Positions 19,099-27,784 are shown, numbered from the stretch's first letter. The stretch: DNA of 64,000 bases from Psychrosphaera sp. F3M07 (GCF_018860345.1 NZ_JAHKPJ010000021.1:604277-668276), one strand, 5' to 3'. Notes: generated by a model from the letters alone, not told the origin. A program made the numbers and translations.

Positions 19099-20499
19099 AT
19101 GAAAGTTATACCGATTACACGCTTCATATGTTTATTTGCTCTAATTGGGTTTTTATCCAACAGTACACAAGCAAGTGAATTAAAGACTGAAAAAGCAATA
19201 TTAACGGCTCCACCTATGGTGCCACCAGCAATTAACCGAGATCACAGTGCAAAGGTTGTGATTAAATTGGAAACCAAAGAACAAATTGGTTCTATTGCCG
19301 ATGGCGTAGACTATGTATTTTGGTCGTTTGGTGAAACTGTACCTGGTAGTTTCATTCGTGTACGGGAAGGTGACGAAATTGAATTTCATTTATCAAACCA
19401 CCCTAGTTCGAAAATGCCACACAATATCGATTTACATGCAGTTACGGGACCTGGCGGCGGCGCTGAATCGTCATTTACTGCGCCTGGGCATACTTCAACA
19501 TTTAGTTTTAAAGCACTTAATCCTGGTTTATATATTTATCATTGTGCTACGGCACCTGTCGGTATGCATATCGCCAATGGCATGTACGGCCTTATTCTAG
19601 TTGAGCCTGAAGGTGGCCTTAAGCCCGTTGATCGTGAGTATTATGTAGTGCAAGGAGACTTTTACACTAAAGGCGAATTTGGAGAAGCCGGCCTACAACC
19701 TTTTGATATGGCAAAAGCCATAGATGAGGATGCTGATTATGTTGTCTTTAATGGGTCAGTTGGTAGTACTACAAATGAAAACGCATTAACCGCAAAAGTT
19801 GGCGAAACTGTACGTTTATATGTCGGTAATGGTGGTCCTAACTTAGTTTCTTCTTTCCATGTCATCGGTGAGATATTTGACACTGTTTATGTAGAAGGTG
19901 GTGATTTAAAAAATCACAATGTACAAACCACATTAATTCCAGCGGGCGGAGCTGCAATTGTTGAATTTAAAGTAGATGTGCCAGGGACTTTTATTTTGGT
20001 GGATCATTCTATATTCAGAGCCTTTAACAAAGGGGCGTTAGCTATGTTAAAAGTTGAGGGCGAAGAACAGGAAAAAATCTTCTCTGGCAAACAGGCTGAT
20101 AATGTTTATTTACCTGAAGGCTCTGCAATTCAATCGTTAGATAATACCCATACTGCAGTTACCGCTAAAACAAAAGACGAGCAAGTTCGTTTTGGTCAGC
20201 GAGTTTATGAATCTAATTGCATGGCATGTCATCAAGCCAATGGACAAGGTATCCCGTCTGCATTTCCTCCACTTGCCAAATCTGATTATTTAAATGCAAA
20301 TCCACTTTTAGGTGTTGATGCCATTATCAAAGGTTTATCTGGACCAATAAAAGTCAATAATGTGACTTATAATAGTGTTATGCCGGCCATGGGATTAAAT
20401 GATCAAGACATTGCTAACGTCATAACGTTTGTTCTTAATAATTGGGGTAATGAAGGCGGACAAGTGTCTACAGAACAAGTAGCTGCAAGGCGTAAATAA
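19099..20499 (+). CDS. nirK: Copper nitrite reductase NirK with C-terminal cytochrome c domain
   Basis: Periplasmic enzyme reducing nitrite to nitric oxide. The 466-residue protein has a signal peptide (to about residue 26), two cupredoxin domains and a fused cytochrome c. Type 1 copper ligands are H108, C149, H157 and M162. Type 2 ligands are H113, H148 and H303. Catalytic Asp and His correspond to D111 and H254. The cytochrome domain has CMACH at residues 374-378 and a likely axial Met in SVMPAMG. The fusion supplies its own electron entry, known from some three-domain NirK. It leads a nirK-nirV-SCO run behind an FNR box. No nitric oxide reductase is seen nearby. Confidence 0.96.
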   Translation: MKVIPITRFICLFALIGFLSNSTQASELKTEKAILTAPPMVPPAINRDHSAKVVIKLETKEQIGSIADGVDYVFWSFGETVPGSFIRVREGDEIEFHLSNHPSSKMPHNIDLHAVTGPGGGAESSFTAPGHTSTFSFKALNPGLYIYHCATAPVGMHIANGMYGLILVEPEGGLKPVDREYYVVQGDFYTKGEFGEAGLQPFDMAKAIDEDADYVVFNGSVGSTTNENALTAKVGETVRLYVGNGGPNLVSSFHVIGEIFDTVYVEGGDLKNHNVQTTLIPAGGAAIVEFKVDVPGTFILVDHSIFRAFNKGALAMLKVEGEEQEKIFSGKQADNVYLPEGSAIQSLDNTHTAVTAKTKDEQVRFGQRVYESNCMACHQANGQGIPSAFPPLAKSDYLNANPLLGVDAIIKGLSGPIKVNNVTYNSVMPAMGLNDQDIANVITFVLNNWGNEGGQVSTEQVAARRK

Positions 20500-20500
20500 G

Positions 20501-21334
20501 GTGATAATTTCCTTGCTGCTCATATCTTTAGTTTTTGTAGATACTCCTGATATTAATACTAAACTTACGAGTAAGGGTAATAATCAAGGCGCTACAACAT
20601 CTGTAAGTATGAGCGCTTTACCTAGCGGTAACTATCGCCCGCTATATATGAGTAAAGACAGTCCACAAACGAATGTGAACGCTTTTAATATAGATGTTAC
20701 GCCTGTAACCAATCAACAATACTTGGCGTTTGTTGTTACCAATCCTCGTTGGCAACCAAAATCTGTACCGCAAATATTCGCGGAACCACAATATTTACAA
20801 CATTGGCAAAATAACGAGGGGGAAATAACGCCCCCAGAAAGTCAACTGAACAGCCCAGTAATCAATGTATCTTGGTTTGCAGCACAAGCTTATTGCCAGT
20901 CAATTGATAAGAGACTGCCAACCGTTGCAGAGTGGGAACGTGTTGCCAGTGCTAGTGAAACTCAAGCCGATGGCAGCAAAGATAAAAGTTATCACGCTCG
21001 TATTTTACAATGGTATAGCCGTCCTAGTGTTAAACAATTACCAGAGGTAGGTATAACCCCTGCTAATTTTTGGGGAGTACAAGATTTACATGGTTTGATA
21101 TGGGAGTGGACGGAAGATTTTAACTCTGGATTAGTCACAGGAGAGTCTCGAGGTGATAGCAACATAGACCAAAAACTATTTTGTGCAGCAGGAGCACAAG
21201 GCGCTGCAGCCCCTAGCGATTATGCTGCATTCATGCGCTTTGGTTTCCGTTCGAGTTTACAAGCCAAATTTACGTTACCTAACTTAGGATTTCGATGTGC
21301 AACCTCAAAGGAACAAACTCATGATAAAATTTAA
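20501..21334 (+). CDS. nirV: NirV-like protein, formylglycine-generating-enzyme fold
   Basis: A 277-residue protein starting at GTG one base after the nirK stop, so translationally coupled. It has an N-terminal hydrophobic stretch (IISLLLISLVFV) suggesting export. FGE-sulfatase-fold motifs follow: TPVTNQQYLAFV, PVINVSWFAAQAYC, KRLPTVAEWERVAS, GLIWEWTEDF and the closing LGFRCA. The copper-binding cysteine pair of true formylglycine-generating enzymes is not evident, as in other NirV proteins as I recall. NirV commonly accompanies NirK and is thought to help its maturation, but the role is unproven. Confidence 0.88.
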   Translation: MIISLLLISLVFVDTPDINTKLTSKGNNQGATTSVSMSALPSGNYRPLYMSKDSPQTNVNAFNIDVTPVTNQQYLAFVVTNPRWQPKSVPQIFAEPQYLQHWQNNEGEITPPESQLNSPVINVSWFAAQAYCQSIDKRLPTVAEWERVASASETQADGSKDKSYHARILQWYSRPSVKQLPEVGITPANFWGVQDLHGLIWEWTEDFNSGLVTGESRGDSNIDQKLFCAAGAQGAAAPSDYAAFMRFGFRSSLQAKFTLPNLGFRCATSKEQTHDKI

Positions 21335-21893
21335 GCCATCTATAATACTAACTATTGTTGGGCTGATAACAGTATTGATAAGCTCACAGGTTCATTCAGA
21401 CACTGTGCCTCAAGACTCGATTTATCAACTTGATAGTACTTGGGTAGACCAAGACGGAAACAAACGATTACTGAAAAGTTTCAGTGGTAAAAAACAGCTA
21501 ATCAGTCTTATTTATACTCATTGTTTACATACCTGCCCCACCATAGTTTCAACTATGCAAGCGATAGAGAGTAAACTTAGTAAACAAGACGCTAAAAATA
21601 CAAGCTTCATTTTGGTCTCTTTAACACCCGATACAGACACACCTGAAGTATTAAAAGAATTTGCTCAAAGTAGAAAGTTAAGTTCAAACAACTGGAGTTT
21701 ATTAACTGGCACACCTGAAGATGTACGTAGTTTAGCTATGGTATTAAATGTTAAATTCCAAAGCGTAGACGACAACGAAGTTAATCACTCCAACTTAATC
21801 ACAGCACTTGATCAACAAGGTAGAATTAAGTTCCAAGAGTTAGGCGTACTTTACAATGCCAATAAAGCGGTAGAAAAACTGTCTGAATTTTAA
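21321..21893 (+). CDS. SCO family copper chaperone / thiol redox protein
   Basis: The ATG at 21321, with AAAGGA nine bases upstream, gives 190 residues and a signal-anchor (about residues 6-24). It overlaps the end of nirV by 14 bases. The thioredoxin-like fold carries the SCO copper site CLHTC in LIYTHCLHTCPTIV and a downstream histidine in NHSNLITA. SCO proteins deliver copper to cupredoxin-type centres or reduce their cysteines. Being coupled to nirK and nirV, this one probably metallates NirK rather than cytochrome oxidase. Confidence 0.92.
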   Translation: MIKFKPSIILTIVGLITVLISSQVHSDTVPQDSIYQLDSTWVDQDGNKRLLKSFSGKKQLISLIYTHCLHTCPTIVSTMQAIESKLSKQDAKNTSFILVSLTPDTDTPEVLKEFAQSRKLSSNNWSLLTGTPEDVRSLAMVLNVKFQSVDDNEVNHSNLITALDQQGRIKFQELGVLYNANKAVEKLSEF

Positions 21894-21930
21894 AATTGGT
21901 ATGACTATTCGCTTTGTACGGATAACCAAT

Positions 21931-21966
21931 AAAAAAGCGAAACTATTTAACAGTTTCGCTTTTTTT
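21931..21966. terminator. Bidirectional terminator between the nir operon and usp
   Basis: AGCGAAACT (21936-21944) pairs perfectly with AGTTTCGCT (21952-21960) over seven bases. It is flanked by A on the left and T on the right, so it closes both the plus-strand nir operon and the convergent minus-strand usp gene. Confidence 0.92.
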
Positions 21967-21988
21967 AATGGTCTAGTTAGTGACAAGA

Positions 21989-22384
21989 CTACACTTTAAT
22001 TAACGTAACATCGCATTTAGCATAGTTAGCCACACCATTGGCCGTAGAGCCAATAAGGGCTTGAATCCCTTTTTTAGAATGCGTGCCAAGGATAATTAAA
22101 TCCGCATTTTTCTTTTCAGCCAACAAACAAATTTGTTCATAAGCTTTACCAAATTTCACCGAGACATTCTTCAATGGAATATCCAACGCAGCCGCTTTTG
22201 ATTCTATTGAAGGTAAAGCGTTTTCTTTTAATTCTTTTTGGTAATCTTTAGGAAGCAAAGAATATGAAATGATATGAGTAACGAGCAATTTAGCGTTACA
22301 AACTTGTGCAAATTCCTTCGCTTTGGCAAGTACACTTGCGCCCTCTTCACTGTCTTCTATTGCACAAAGAATGGTTTTATACAT
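21989..22384 (-). CDS. Universal stress protein, UspA family
   Basis: A 131-residue single Usp domain. The ATP-binding signature G-x2-G-x9-GST is present in GTHSKKGIQ followed by ALIGSTANGVANYAKCDV, with the N-terminal acidic strand KTILCAIEDSEEG. Such ATP-binding Usp proteins accumulate under anoxia and starvation. A near-perfect FNR site lies about 120 bases upstream (22499-22512), fitting anaerobic induction alongside the neighbouring nir operon. A TATAAAAT stretch near 22420 could be a promoter element. It ends at a shared terminator. Confidence 0.93.
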   Translation of the reverse strand: MYKTILCAIEDSEEGASVLAKAKEFAQVCNAKLLVTHIISYSLLPKDYQKELKENALPSIESKAAALDIPLKNVSVKFGKAYEQICLLAEKKNADLIILGTHSKKGIQALIGSTANGVANYAKCDVTLIKV

Positions 22385-22498
22385 AGGGATTCCTTAGATT
22401 TATTAGTATGTCTAACGTATTTTATAGGTATAAACTACCACTGGTGTAGGCCATTAACAATCGCTTTCAGTTTGTAACTTCCGTTGCTGCAATTTCTA

Positions 22499-22512
22499 TT
22501 GACGTACATCAA
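22499..22512 (-). promoter_or_regulatory. FNR-like box upstream of the usp gene
   Basis: TTGACGTACATCAA differs from the FNR consensus TTGAT-N4-ATCAA at one position. Its centre is about 121 bases upstream of the usp ATG on the minus strand, leaving room for a class II promoter and a leader. It could alternatively serve the sulfotransferase side, but that gene reads away from it on its 3' side. Confidence 0.6.
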
Positions 22513-22570
22513 TATAATCAAAAAAAGTAACCTAAAGCGCGCAAAGCTGATGTCGGTAATTTTAATACGT

Positions 22571-23197
22571 TTATTGCAAAACGTAATCAAAGTATTTCCT
22601 GTGTTCTACCCCTGCTAAATTGGAATTTATTTTGTTTGGGTGTTTGTATTCACGCCAACTCGCGACATTACGGCCTACATTTAATTTTGGAAATTCAGCG
22701 CCATCTTTTGGCGTTAACCCCAAAAACTGACTGATTTTTAATAAGCTATCTTGCTCACTTACATCAACAGACATAAAGTCGTCACGGTTTTTAAAATAGG
22801 ACCGTACTTCTTGTTCATGACGTTTATAACATTCAACTAATTCACTTTCACTTAAAGGTAAGTTAGCTGAAAAAGTATGATGGAAACTACGTTTCAAAAT
22901 AGGATGAAATACACCGGTTTTACTATCCAAGCGGGGAGCCATTTTACCCAGTAACATAGTAATGGACGGCAACCATTTATCTAATTCTCTGGTTAAATAA
23001 ATAAACTTGGAATTGGGAAATAATTGATCTAAATGTTTGTAGTCACTAAAACAAGGTGCATCCGAAATAGCGTCCGCCATTTCAAACGCCTTTTTGGTAA
23101 ATGCGGTATGCGCCACCGACAGCCCCATCTCTAATAACGCAACACTGATGCTGGTGGTGCCTGTCCTAGGTAAGCCAATTATAAATATCTTAGACAT
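22571..23197 (-). CDS. Sulfotransferase family protein
   Basis: A 208-residue protein with the PAPS-binding P-loop GLPRTGTTSISVALLEMG at the N-terminus and a second conserved region LFPNSKFIYLTRELDKWLPS (3'-phosphate-binding strand and helix). These are the two signatures of sulfotransferases. It is of the short bacterial type, which may modify polysaccharide or lipid. No signal peptide or membrane helix is seen. It stands alone between usp and a small plus-strand gene; no polysaccharide genes are near, so the substrate is unknown. Confidence 0.87.
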   Translation of the reverse strand: MSKIFIIGLPRTGTTSISVALLEMGLSVAHTAFTKKAFEMADAISDAPCFSDYKHLDQLFPNSKFIYLTRELDKWLPSITMLLGKMAPRLDSKTGVFHPILKRSFHHTFSANLPLSESELVECYKRHEQEVRSYFKNRDDFMSVDVSEQDSLLKISQFLGLTPKDGAEFPKLNVGRNVASWREYKHPNKINSNLAGVEHRKYFDYVLQ

Positions 23198-23392
23198 CGG
23201 ATATCACTCACATTTAAAAGGCCGACAGTATACTTGAACTGAAAAACAGATGGTGAAATAAATCGTCAACAAAACAACTAATTACTGATCAATTGATAAA
23301 ATGAATAATCTATTAAGATTGACTTGACTAACGAGAAAATTTATCCAAACTGCACGGGTTCAAATCAGCCTAAACGTTATAAAAAGAGTGTT

Positions 23393-23608
23393 ATGAAAAC
23401 AGAAGTGAGTTACCGTTTCTCTTCAGCCCAAGTTGCGAATCGTTTTTTACATGAATTAAAAAATTGGCATGTCGCGCAAGTATCAACTCGTTTGTTCAAA
23501 GGCGATGATAGCGTCAATGTATCTTATGAATATGATCAACGTGGATTTGATAATACTCTGTCAGAACTTGATAATTTGGCGGAACAATACGGTGGTAAAG
23601 AAGTTTAG
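23393..23608 (+). CDS. Small conserved hypothetical protein
   Basis: The ATG at 23393 has AAAGAG upstream and gives 71 residues; the longer frame from 23324 begins in sequence without a ribosome site. The protein MKTEVSYRFSSAQVANRFLH then runs through WHVAQVSTRLFKGDDSVNVS and DNLAEQYGGKEV, a small alpha/beta domain. I have seen close relatives in Alteromonadales and Vibrio genomes, annotated as hypothetical. No catalytic motif, signal or membrane helix. Function unknown. Confidence 0.7.
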   Translation: MKTEVSYRFSSAQVANRFLHELKNWHVAQVSTRLFKGDDSVNVSYEYDQRGFDNTLSELDNLAEQYGGKEV

Positions 23609-23662
23609 CGGTAATAGATTTACCGCTAAATCAGTTCGAATACGCTCTTAATAAAGGTGCGT

Positions 23663-25213
23663 TTATTCATCCCCTAACCAAGTTATTTTGTATAAATCAC
23701 GACGCCTGTCTAAGTAGTTTTTCACCGAGCCTTCATTTTTTAATTGATCCAATTTAGTTAAGTCAAGGTCAACAATTAATGTCATTTCGGTATTTGGGGT
23801 TGTTTCAGCCATAATCGCATCATGCGGGAATGAAAAGTCAGACGGTGAAAATACAACAGATTGAGCGTATTGAATATCTGCCCCATCGACTTTTGGTAAG
23901 TTACCAACACTGCCTGCAGTGATCACATAACATTCATTTTCAATTGCTCTAGCGTGAGCACAGTGACGTACCCTTAAGTATGCATTTTTAGTGTCCGTCC
24001 AAAATGGCACAAATAACATTTGCATGCCCTTCTCAGACTGTAACCTAGCCAGTTCAGGAAACTCAACGTCATAACAAATAAGAATACCAATTCGGCCAAA
24101 GTCAGTATCAAACACATTAAGTCCATTACCGCCTTTCATGATCCACGCCCTTTTCTCATAAGGGGTTGGGTGTAATTTATATTGTGACTCTAACGTTCCG
24201 TCACGGCGGCATAAATAAGCCACATTATATAAATCACCGTCTTCCATTACAGGCATAGAACCCGCAATAATATTTATATTGTAACTGACCGCCAATTTGG
24301 AAATAGCATCTAAAATTTCGCCTGAATATTCAGCCAGTGCCTTAATAGAGTCAAATGAGTTTTCATGTTCATCAATCCCCATTAATGGCGCATTAAAAAA
24401 CTCTGGCAACAAAGCAAGATCACACTGATAGTCTGATAACGCATCAACAAAAAACTCTACTTGCTGGATTAACTCTTCAACTGAATTTAAAGAACGCATT
24501 TGCCATTGCACACAACCAATTCGCGCCGAGGTTTTTGTCGCTCCTATAAGCGGCGTTTTCTGATCGTCATAATAAAGATTGGTCCATTCAAGTAAGGTGG
24601 CATACCCTTTTGATTCTTTATCTTCTGGTAAATAGGCGGTTAATACCCGTTTTACCTCAAAATCATTGGATAGCTGGAAAGTTAAAATTGGATCATATAT
24701 CTCACGTTTTTTTACTTGTTCTATGTATTTTTGTGGTGAAAGTTCATGCGCATAATTTTTATAATTAGGAATACGTCCACCAGCAATGATCGACTTAAGG
24801 TTTAAGCTTTGGCATAACTCTTTACGAGCTTCATATAAACGTCTGCCAAGACGCATACTGCGATAATCAAGCGAAACACAAACCTCAATTCCGTAGAGCA
24901 CATCACCAAGCGGATCATGCGTTGTCAGGTATGCATCACCGGTAATTTGATCATAGGTGTGATGGTCGCCAAACTTGTCATAATCCACTATCAATGAAAA
25001 TGCAGCAGCGACAATTTTGCCGTGATCTTCAATGCAAATTTGCCCTTCTGGGAAAACAGCTAATTGAGCTTTAAATTGTTTTTCCGGCCAAGCGCCGCCT
25101 AAGTTTGGATATACCTCATCCATCATCACTTTTAAGTCGGCGTAATCTTCTTTTACTAAATGACGTAGCGCTAATTTATGTTCGGATTCATCGGTATAAA
25201 TATTTTCACTCAT
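23663..25213 (-). CDS. Fusion of GNAT acetyltransferase and nitrilase-type C-N hydrolase
   Basis: A 516-residue soluble protein. Residues about 10-190 form a GNAT domain, with the acetyl-CoA loop region YRSMRLGRRLYEARKELC. Residues about 230-480 form a carbon-nitrogen hydrolase with the full triad: E271 in LLPEFFNAP, K346 in YKLHPTPYEKRAW and C380 in ILICYDVEFPE. The hydrolase would cleave an amide and the GNAT part may act on the same compound. This two-domain architecture is known in bacteria but its substrate is not. No operon partners: 66 bases separate it from the small lipoprotein gene upstream. Confidence 0.92.
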   Translation of the reverse strand: MSENIYTDESEHKLALRHLVKEDYADLKVMMDEVYPNLGGAWPEKQFKAQLAVFPEGQICIEDHGKIVAAAFSLIVDYDKFGDHHTYDQITGDAYLTTHDPLGDVLYGIEVCVSLDYRSMRLGRRLYEARKELCQSLNLKSIIAGGRIPNYKNYAHELSPQKYIEQVKKREIYDPILTFQLSNDFEVKRVLTAYLPEDKESKGYATLLEWTNLYYDDQKTPLIGATKTSARIGCVQWQMRSLNSVEELIQQVEFFVDALSDYQCDLALLPEFFNAPLMGIDEHENSFDSIKALAEYSGEILDAISKLAVSYNINIIAGSMPVMEDGDLYNVAYLCRRDGTLESQYKLHPTPYEKRAWIMKGGNGLNVFDTDFGRIGILICYDVEFPELARLQSEKGMQMLFVPFWTDTKNAYLRVRHCAHARAIENECYVITAGSVGNLPKVDGADIQYAQSVVFSPSDFSFPHDAIMAETTPNTEMTLIVDLDLTKLDQLKNEGSVKNYLDRRRDLYKITWLGDE

Positions 25214-25279
25214 TACTGTTTTTACTCATAATTTCTGGGGGTAAATTGGGTTCAACGTATTCAGCTCAACTTTACCTAT

Positions 25280-25678
25280 TCAATTTGATATAGGCTTATT
25301 GTCGTTGTCGATTTTATTTGCCATTAAGATGGCTATAAAAACGGCCACCAATTGAATTAAAAGCGCAGGGATGATAAAAAATAAATCAACTCGGATGTTG
25401 GTGTTTGATGGCAATGATAGTTCAGTCAATAACCATAAACCGCCAAATACCAAGAGTGATTTATATAAGTACTTTTCTAATTTCAGTTTAAATTCTGGCG
25501 ATTGCCAAATACTGAATACAAGAGTAGCTATTGATAATACAGGTAAGAATAAAAGACTAAAAAATGAAACTAAATATAGAGTACGCCAAGGTTGAGTATC
25601 CAAATCTGTGGGTATTCCGATAACAGCATTACAACCACTTAATAAACCTAAACATATAATTACGAGTAATAATTTCAT
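25280..25678 (-). CDS. Small membrane lipoprotein, hypothetical
   Basis: Starting at the ATG at 25678, the 132-residue protein has a leader ending in the lipobox LLSGC (about residues 9-13). Three more hydrophobic helices follow (about 31-57, 70-88 and 100-125). A lipobox plus several helices suggests an inner-membrane lipoprotein. The alternative start at 25705 adds nine residues before the leader and is less likely. I do not recognise the family. It is co-directional with the GNAT-nitrilase gene. Confidence 0.6.
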   Translation of the reverse strand: MKLLLVIICLGLLSGCNAVIGIPTDLDTQPWRTLYLVSFFSLLFLPVLSIATLVFSIWQSPEFKLKLEKYLYKSLLVFGGLWLLTELSLPSNTNIRVDLFFIIPALLIQLVAVFIAILMANKIDNDNKPISN

Positions 25679-25911
25679 CTTGTATTCCTTTTCTAGATAA
25701 ACCATAAGCTAGATTAAAACAATGTTCATAATTTAACTTTAATAGAAACTAAAGCAACATTTTTTGTTTTCGTATCAATCCAGTTTTACTCTGAAAGTTT
25801 AGTAAATAAGCCTATTTGAACCTTTATGTATTTTCTGATGTTATTTTTATCAGACGATCAAGTTTGAGATATTTTGCTTAATCTCAGTGATAACAGAAAA
25901 AAGTATTAATG

Positions 25912-25948
25912 TTTAAAAGAGCCACCCACTTTAAATCTTTCTAGCTTT
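25912..25948 (+). repeat. Copy R1 of a RAYT-associated repeat (37 nt)
   Basis: This copy has the core AAAAGAGCCACCCACTTTAA followed by ATCTTTCTAGCTTT. It is identical over 37 nt to the copy at 27867-27903 and agrees with the copy at 26530-26554 in all but one of 25 core bases. All three lie in the same direction. It overlaps the last nucleotides of the XRE-2TM gene and contains that gene's stop codon (25941-25943). Confidence 0.85.
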
Positions 25949-26429
25949 CCTTTTTATAGTTATCCATGGCCTGCTTAATTTTTTTCATTTCCCATTTCTC
26001 ACCAAAAGGTTGGAATACTATATAACCATGCACTCCAATGATTAAGCCAAAAGATATTGCGCAAGAAACAAGCGCGCCCAAATTTTCGCCTTGGTTATAA
26101 TTAGGCAGTAAGAAAAGAACAAAAATCCCCAATAAAAATAATGCTAACATGTAAAATTCCTTTTTTGCTTTCACTTCAGCTTGCACCTTTTCTAAGTCAA
26201 ACTCAGGTTCTAAATATCCTTGTTTATCAACGTGTTCATTTTGGTTACGGATCCCATTTTTTATCTCATTTATATCAACTTCAAAAACCGATGCTAAAGA
26301 CTTCAACGTTTCAAGGCCAACGCTTTCACCTTTTTCTGCACGTTGGATTGTACGAATATTCAACCCGCTCAGTTGAGCTAGTTGCTCCTGAGACCAATTA
26401 TGTTTTTGTCGTAGGGATTTAAGAAACAT
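25941..26429 (-). CDS. XRE-family regulator with C-terminal 2TM domain
   Basis: A 162-residue protein. Residues 1-60 are a Cro/C1 helix-turn-helix (LRQKHNWSQEQLAQLSGLNI and RTIQRAEKGESVGLETLKSL). A linker follows, then two membrane helices (about residues 95-110 and 117-138) flanked by FDLEKVQAEVKAKKEFYML and EKWEMKKIKQAM, the 2TM domain pattern. It would bind DNA from the membrane. Start at ATG 26429 with GAGAG upstream is preferred over GTG 26435. The last codon and the stop lie in repeat copy R1, so the present C-terminus was set by, or co-evolved with, the repeat. Confidence 0.82.
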   Translation of the reverse strand: MFLKSLRQKHNWSQEQLAQLSGLNIRTIQRAEKGESVGLETLKSLASVFEVDINEIKNGIRNQNEHVDKQGYLEPEFDLEKVQAEVKAKKEFYMLALFLLGIFVLFLLPNYNQGENLGALVSCAISFGLIIGVHGYIVFQPFGEKWEMKKIKQAMDNYKKES

Positions 26430-26526
26430 GAACACTACTCTCGTTTACTTTCATTGTGCGGTAAATATAATCCAATCTTACTTTGTTGGTAACGACAAAG
26501 ACATGACAAAAGTACGACAGTGTTAA

Positions 26527-26685
26527 CTTTTTAAAAGTGCCACCCACTTTAAATACAACCAACTGGCTTATAAGCTGGAAAGTCATGGTTATATTTCTGC
26601 TAATAATAAATTTACTATTTTAAGTTTGATTAGGTGTTTAAATTTAGAAATTGAGGTGATTATTTATATTTTAGGTAAACCTTAG
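26527..26685 (+). pseudogene. Possible remnant of an XRE/HipB-like antitoxin C-terminus
   Basis: A plus-strand frame without a start codon runs from repeat R2 to a stop at 26683-26685. Its translation includes YNQLAYKLESHG and then FTILSLIRCLNLEIEVIIY, which looks like the final helix and strand of HipB-like or other XRE antitoxins (helix, then LxLxLEIxI). Nothing upstream restores a helix-turn-helix. It may be a gene end left after rearrangement at the repeat, or chance coding-like sequence. Low confidence. Confidence 0.25.
26530..26554 (+). repeat. Copy R2 of the RAYT-associated repeat (25-nt core)
   Basis: The core reads AAAAGTGCCACCCACTTTAA and differs from R1 and R3 by one base (GTG for GAG). 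After the shared core plus one T it diverges completely. It lies downstream of the RAYT gene, in the same direction as R1 and R3. Confidence 0.75.
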
Positions 26686-26752
26686 ATGTACGGTTTTCTC
26701 AGAGTGTTCTGATTTAGTTTTTTGTTATTTCAATATATTTAACTGTTCGCTT

Positions 26753-27784
26753 TTAACCCAGCAGCCTTTTGCAACTTGATAAGTTTGGTCGTCGTTTTAA
26801 TTGTTGGTTCTCACTGAAGCTTTGCAATACATGCTCATGACCCACCGCACCATGAAAAATTTTGGTGAATTGTTTTGTAATTGTAAGCCAGTTGTCTTCG
26901 CTGATGTTTAATCTTGTCAGTATATTAGGAAGGTGTTGACTTATATGTCCTGCTTTATCTTCTCTTATACATTTGCCAGTTATGTCTACTAATTCAATAT
27001 ACTCTTTGAGTTCAAATGGAATGCCGTTTGGCATGTCTTTTCTTGGATTTCCTACAAACAGCATTAGTGTGCTTGGTTGTTTGTTTTGAATGTTATGTTG
27101 AGTTGATTTTGTTTGACCAATAGCATGATGAATACGGTGTTTTATACTGGTGAAATCTGAGGTTTCTGGTGTTGTTGCCATTTTAGCTCTTACTGGATTT
27201 AAATCTACATAAGTCATGCAAGATACTAATGCAGCTTCATCTAACAGTGCTTGGCATTTAAAACGTCCTTCCCAAAAACGGCCTGTACAGCTATCTTCTT
27301 TATTGGCTTGTCTCGCGATGCCTTCATTTAATACGCGCATAAACCAACTTATATCCATTAGTCTTTGTTTATAAACTTGGGCGGTTTGCTCTATGGTGAG
27401 TTGCTCTGACTCAGTTAAAGGGTCATTGGTTGAGTCTTGTGTGTTATTGATTTTAGATAAATATTTTTGTGTGAGTAACGTGCCTTTAAATACTTTATGC
27501 CAACGGATTAATACCTCTGTTGTATTCCAGTTAAGCGCTTTCTGTTCATTAACGTGTAATACAAGATGAGTGTGGTTACTCATTACAGCATAAGCACATA
27601 CTTCAATTGCAAAAACTTGTGGTAGAAATAACAGCTTATCTTCAACCCATTGCCTTCTGTGCTCATAAGATTGGTGCGTTTGTTTATCTTCACCACATAA
27701 AAAGGCTCGGCGGACACAACGTGAGATACAGTGATAATAAAGAGTATCAACCAAACTGATTTGGCTTTTTCGTGGTCTAGGCAT
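26753..27784 (-). CDS. REP-associated tyrosine transposase (RAYT, IS200-like Y1 domain)
   Basis: A 343-residue HUH-Y1 nuclease of the TnpA_REP group, starting at ATG 27784 (an earlier TTG at 27805 is less likely). The metal-binding HUH motif is in MSNHTHLVLH (H71 and H73). The nucleophilic tyrosine is Y192 in CMTYVDLNPVRAK, aligning with Y115 of E. coli TnpA_REP in YIYINPV. RWHKVFKGTLL and CTGRFWEGRFK are further family signatures. It is longer than the 150-250 residues of many RAYTs. Such proteins are domesticated transposases that spread short REP sequences; matching repeats bracket this gene on both sides. It appears intact. Confidence 0.92.
   Translation of the reverse strand: MPRPRKSQISLVDTLYYHCISRCVRRAFLCGEDKQTHQSYEHRRQWVEDKLLFLPQVFAIEVCAYAVMSNHTHLVLHVNEQKALNWNTTEVLIRWHKVFKGTLLTQKYLSKINNTQDSTNDPLTESEQLTIEQTAQVYKQRLMDISWFMRVLNEGIARQANKEDSCTGRFWEGRFKCQALLDEAALVSCMTYVDLNPVRAKMATTPETSDFTSIKHRIHHAIGQTKSTQHNIQNKQPSTLMLFVGNPRKDMPNGIPFELKEYIELVDITGKCIREDKAGHISQHLPNILTRLNISEDNWLTITKQFTKIFHGAVGHEHVLQSFSENQQLKRRPNLSSCKRLLG

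Larger units (their letters stand above)
26436..26752. other. 317-base spacer with repeat copy R2 and a possible gene remnant
   Basis: This stretch separates the XRE-2TM gene from the RAYT gene. It holds repeat copy R2 (26530-26554) and an open stretch without a start (26527-26685), described separately. The rest is AT-rich and no promoter or terminator was convincing. Confidence 0.5.

Noticed and set aside
26753..27784. Apparent loss of the RAYT catalytic tyrosine
   Set aside because: The helix NEGIARQAN lacks a Tyr, but the nucleophile of TnpA_REP is in the YIYINPV region. The matching TYVDLNPVRA here keeps it, so the enzyme looks intact.
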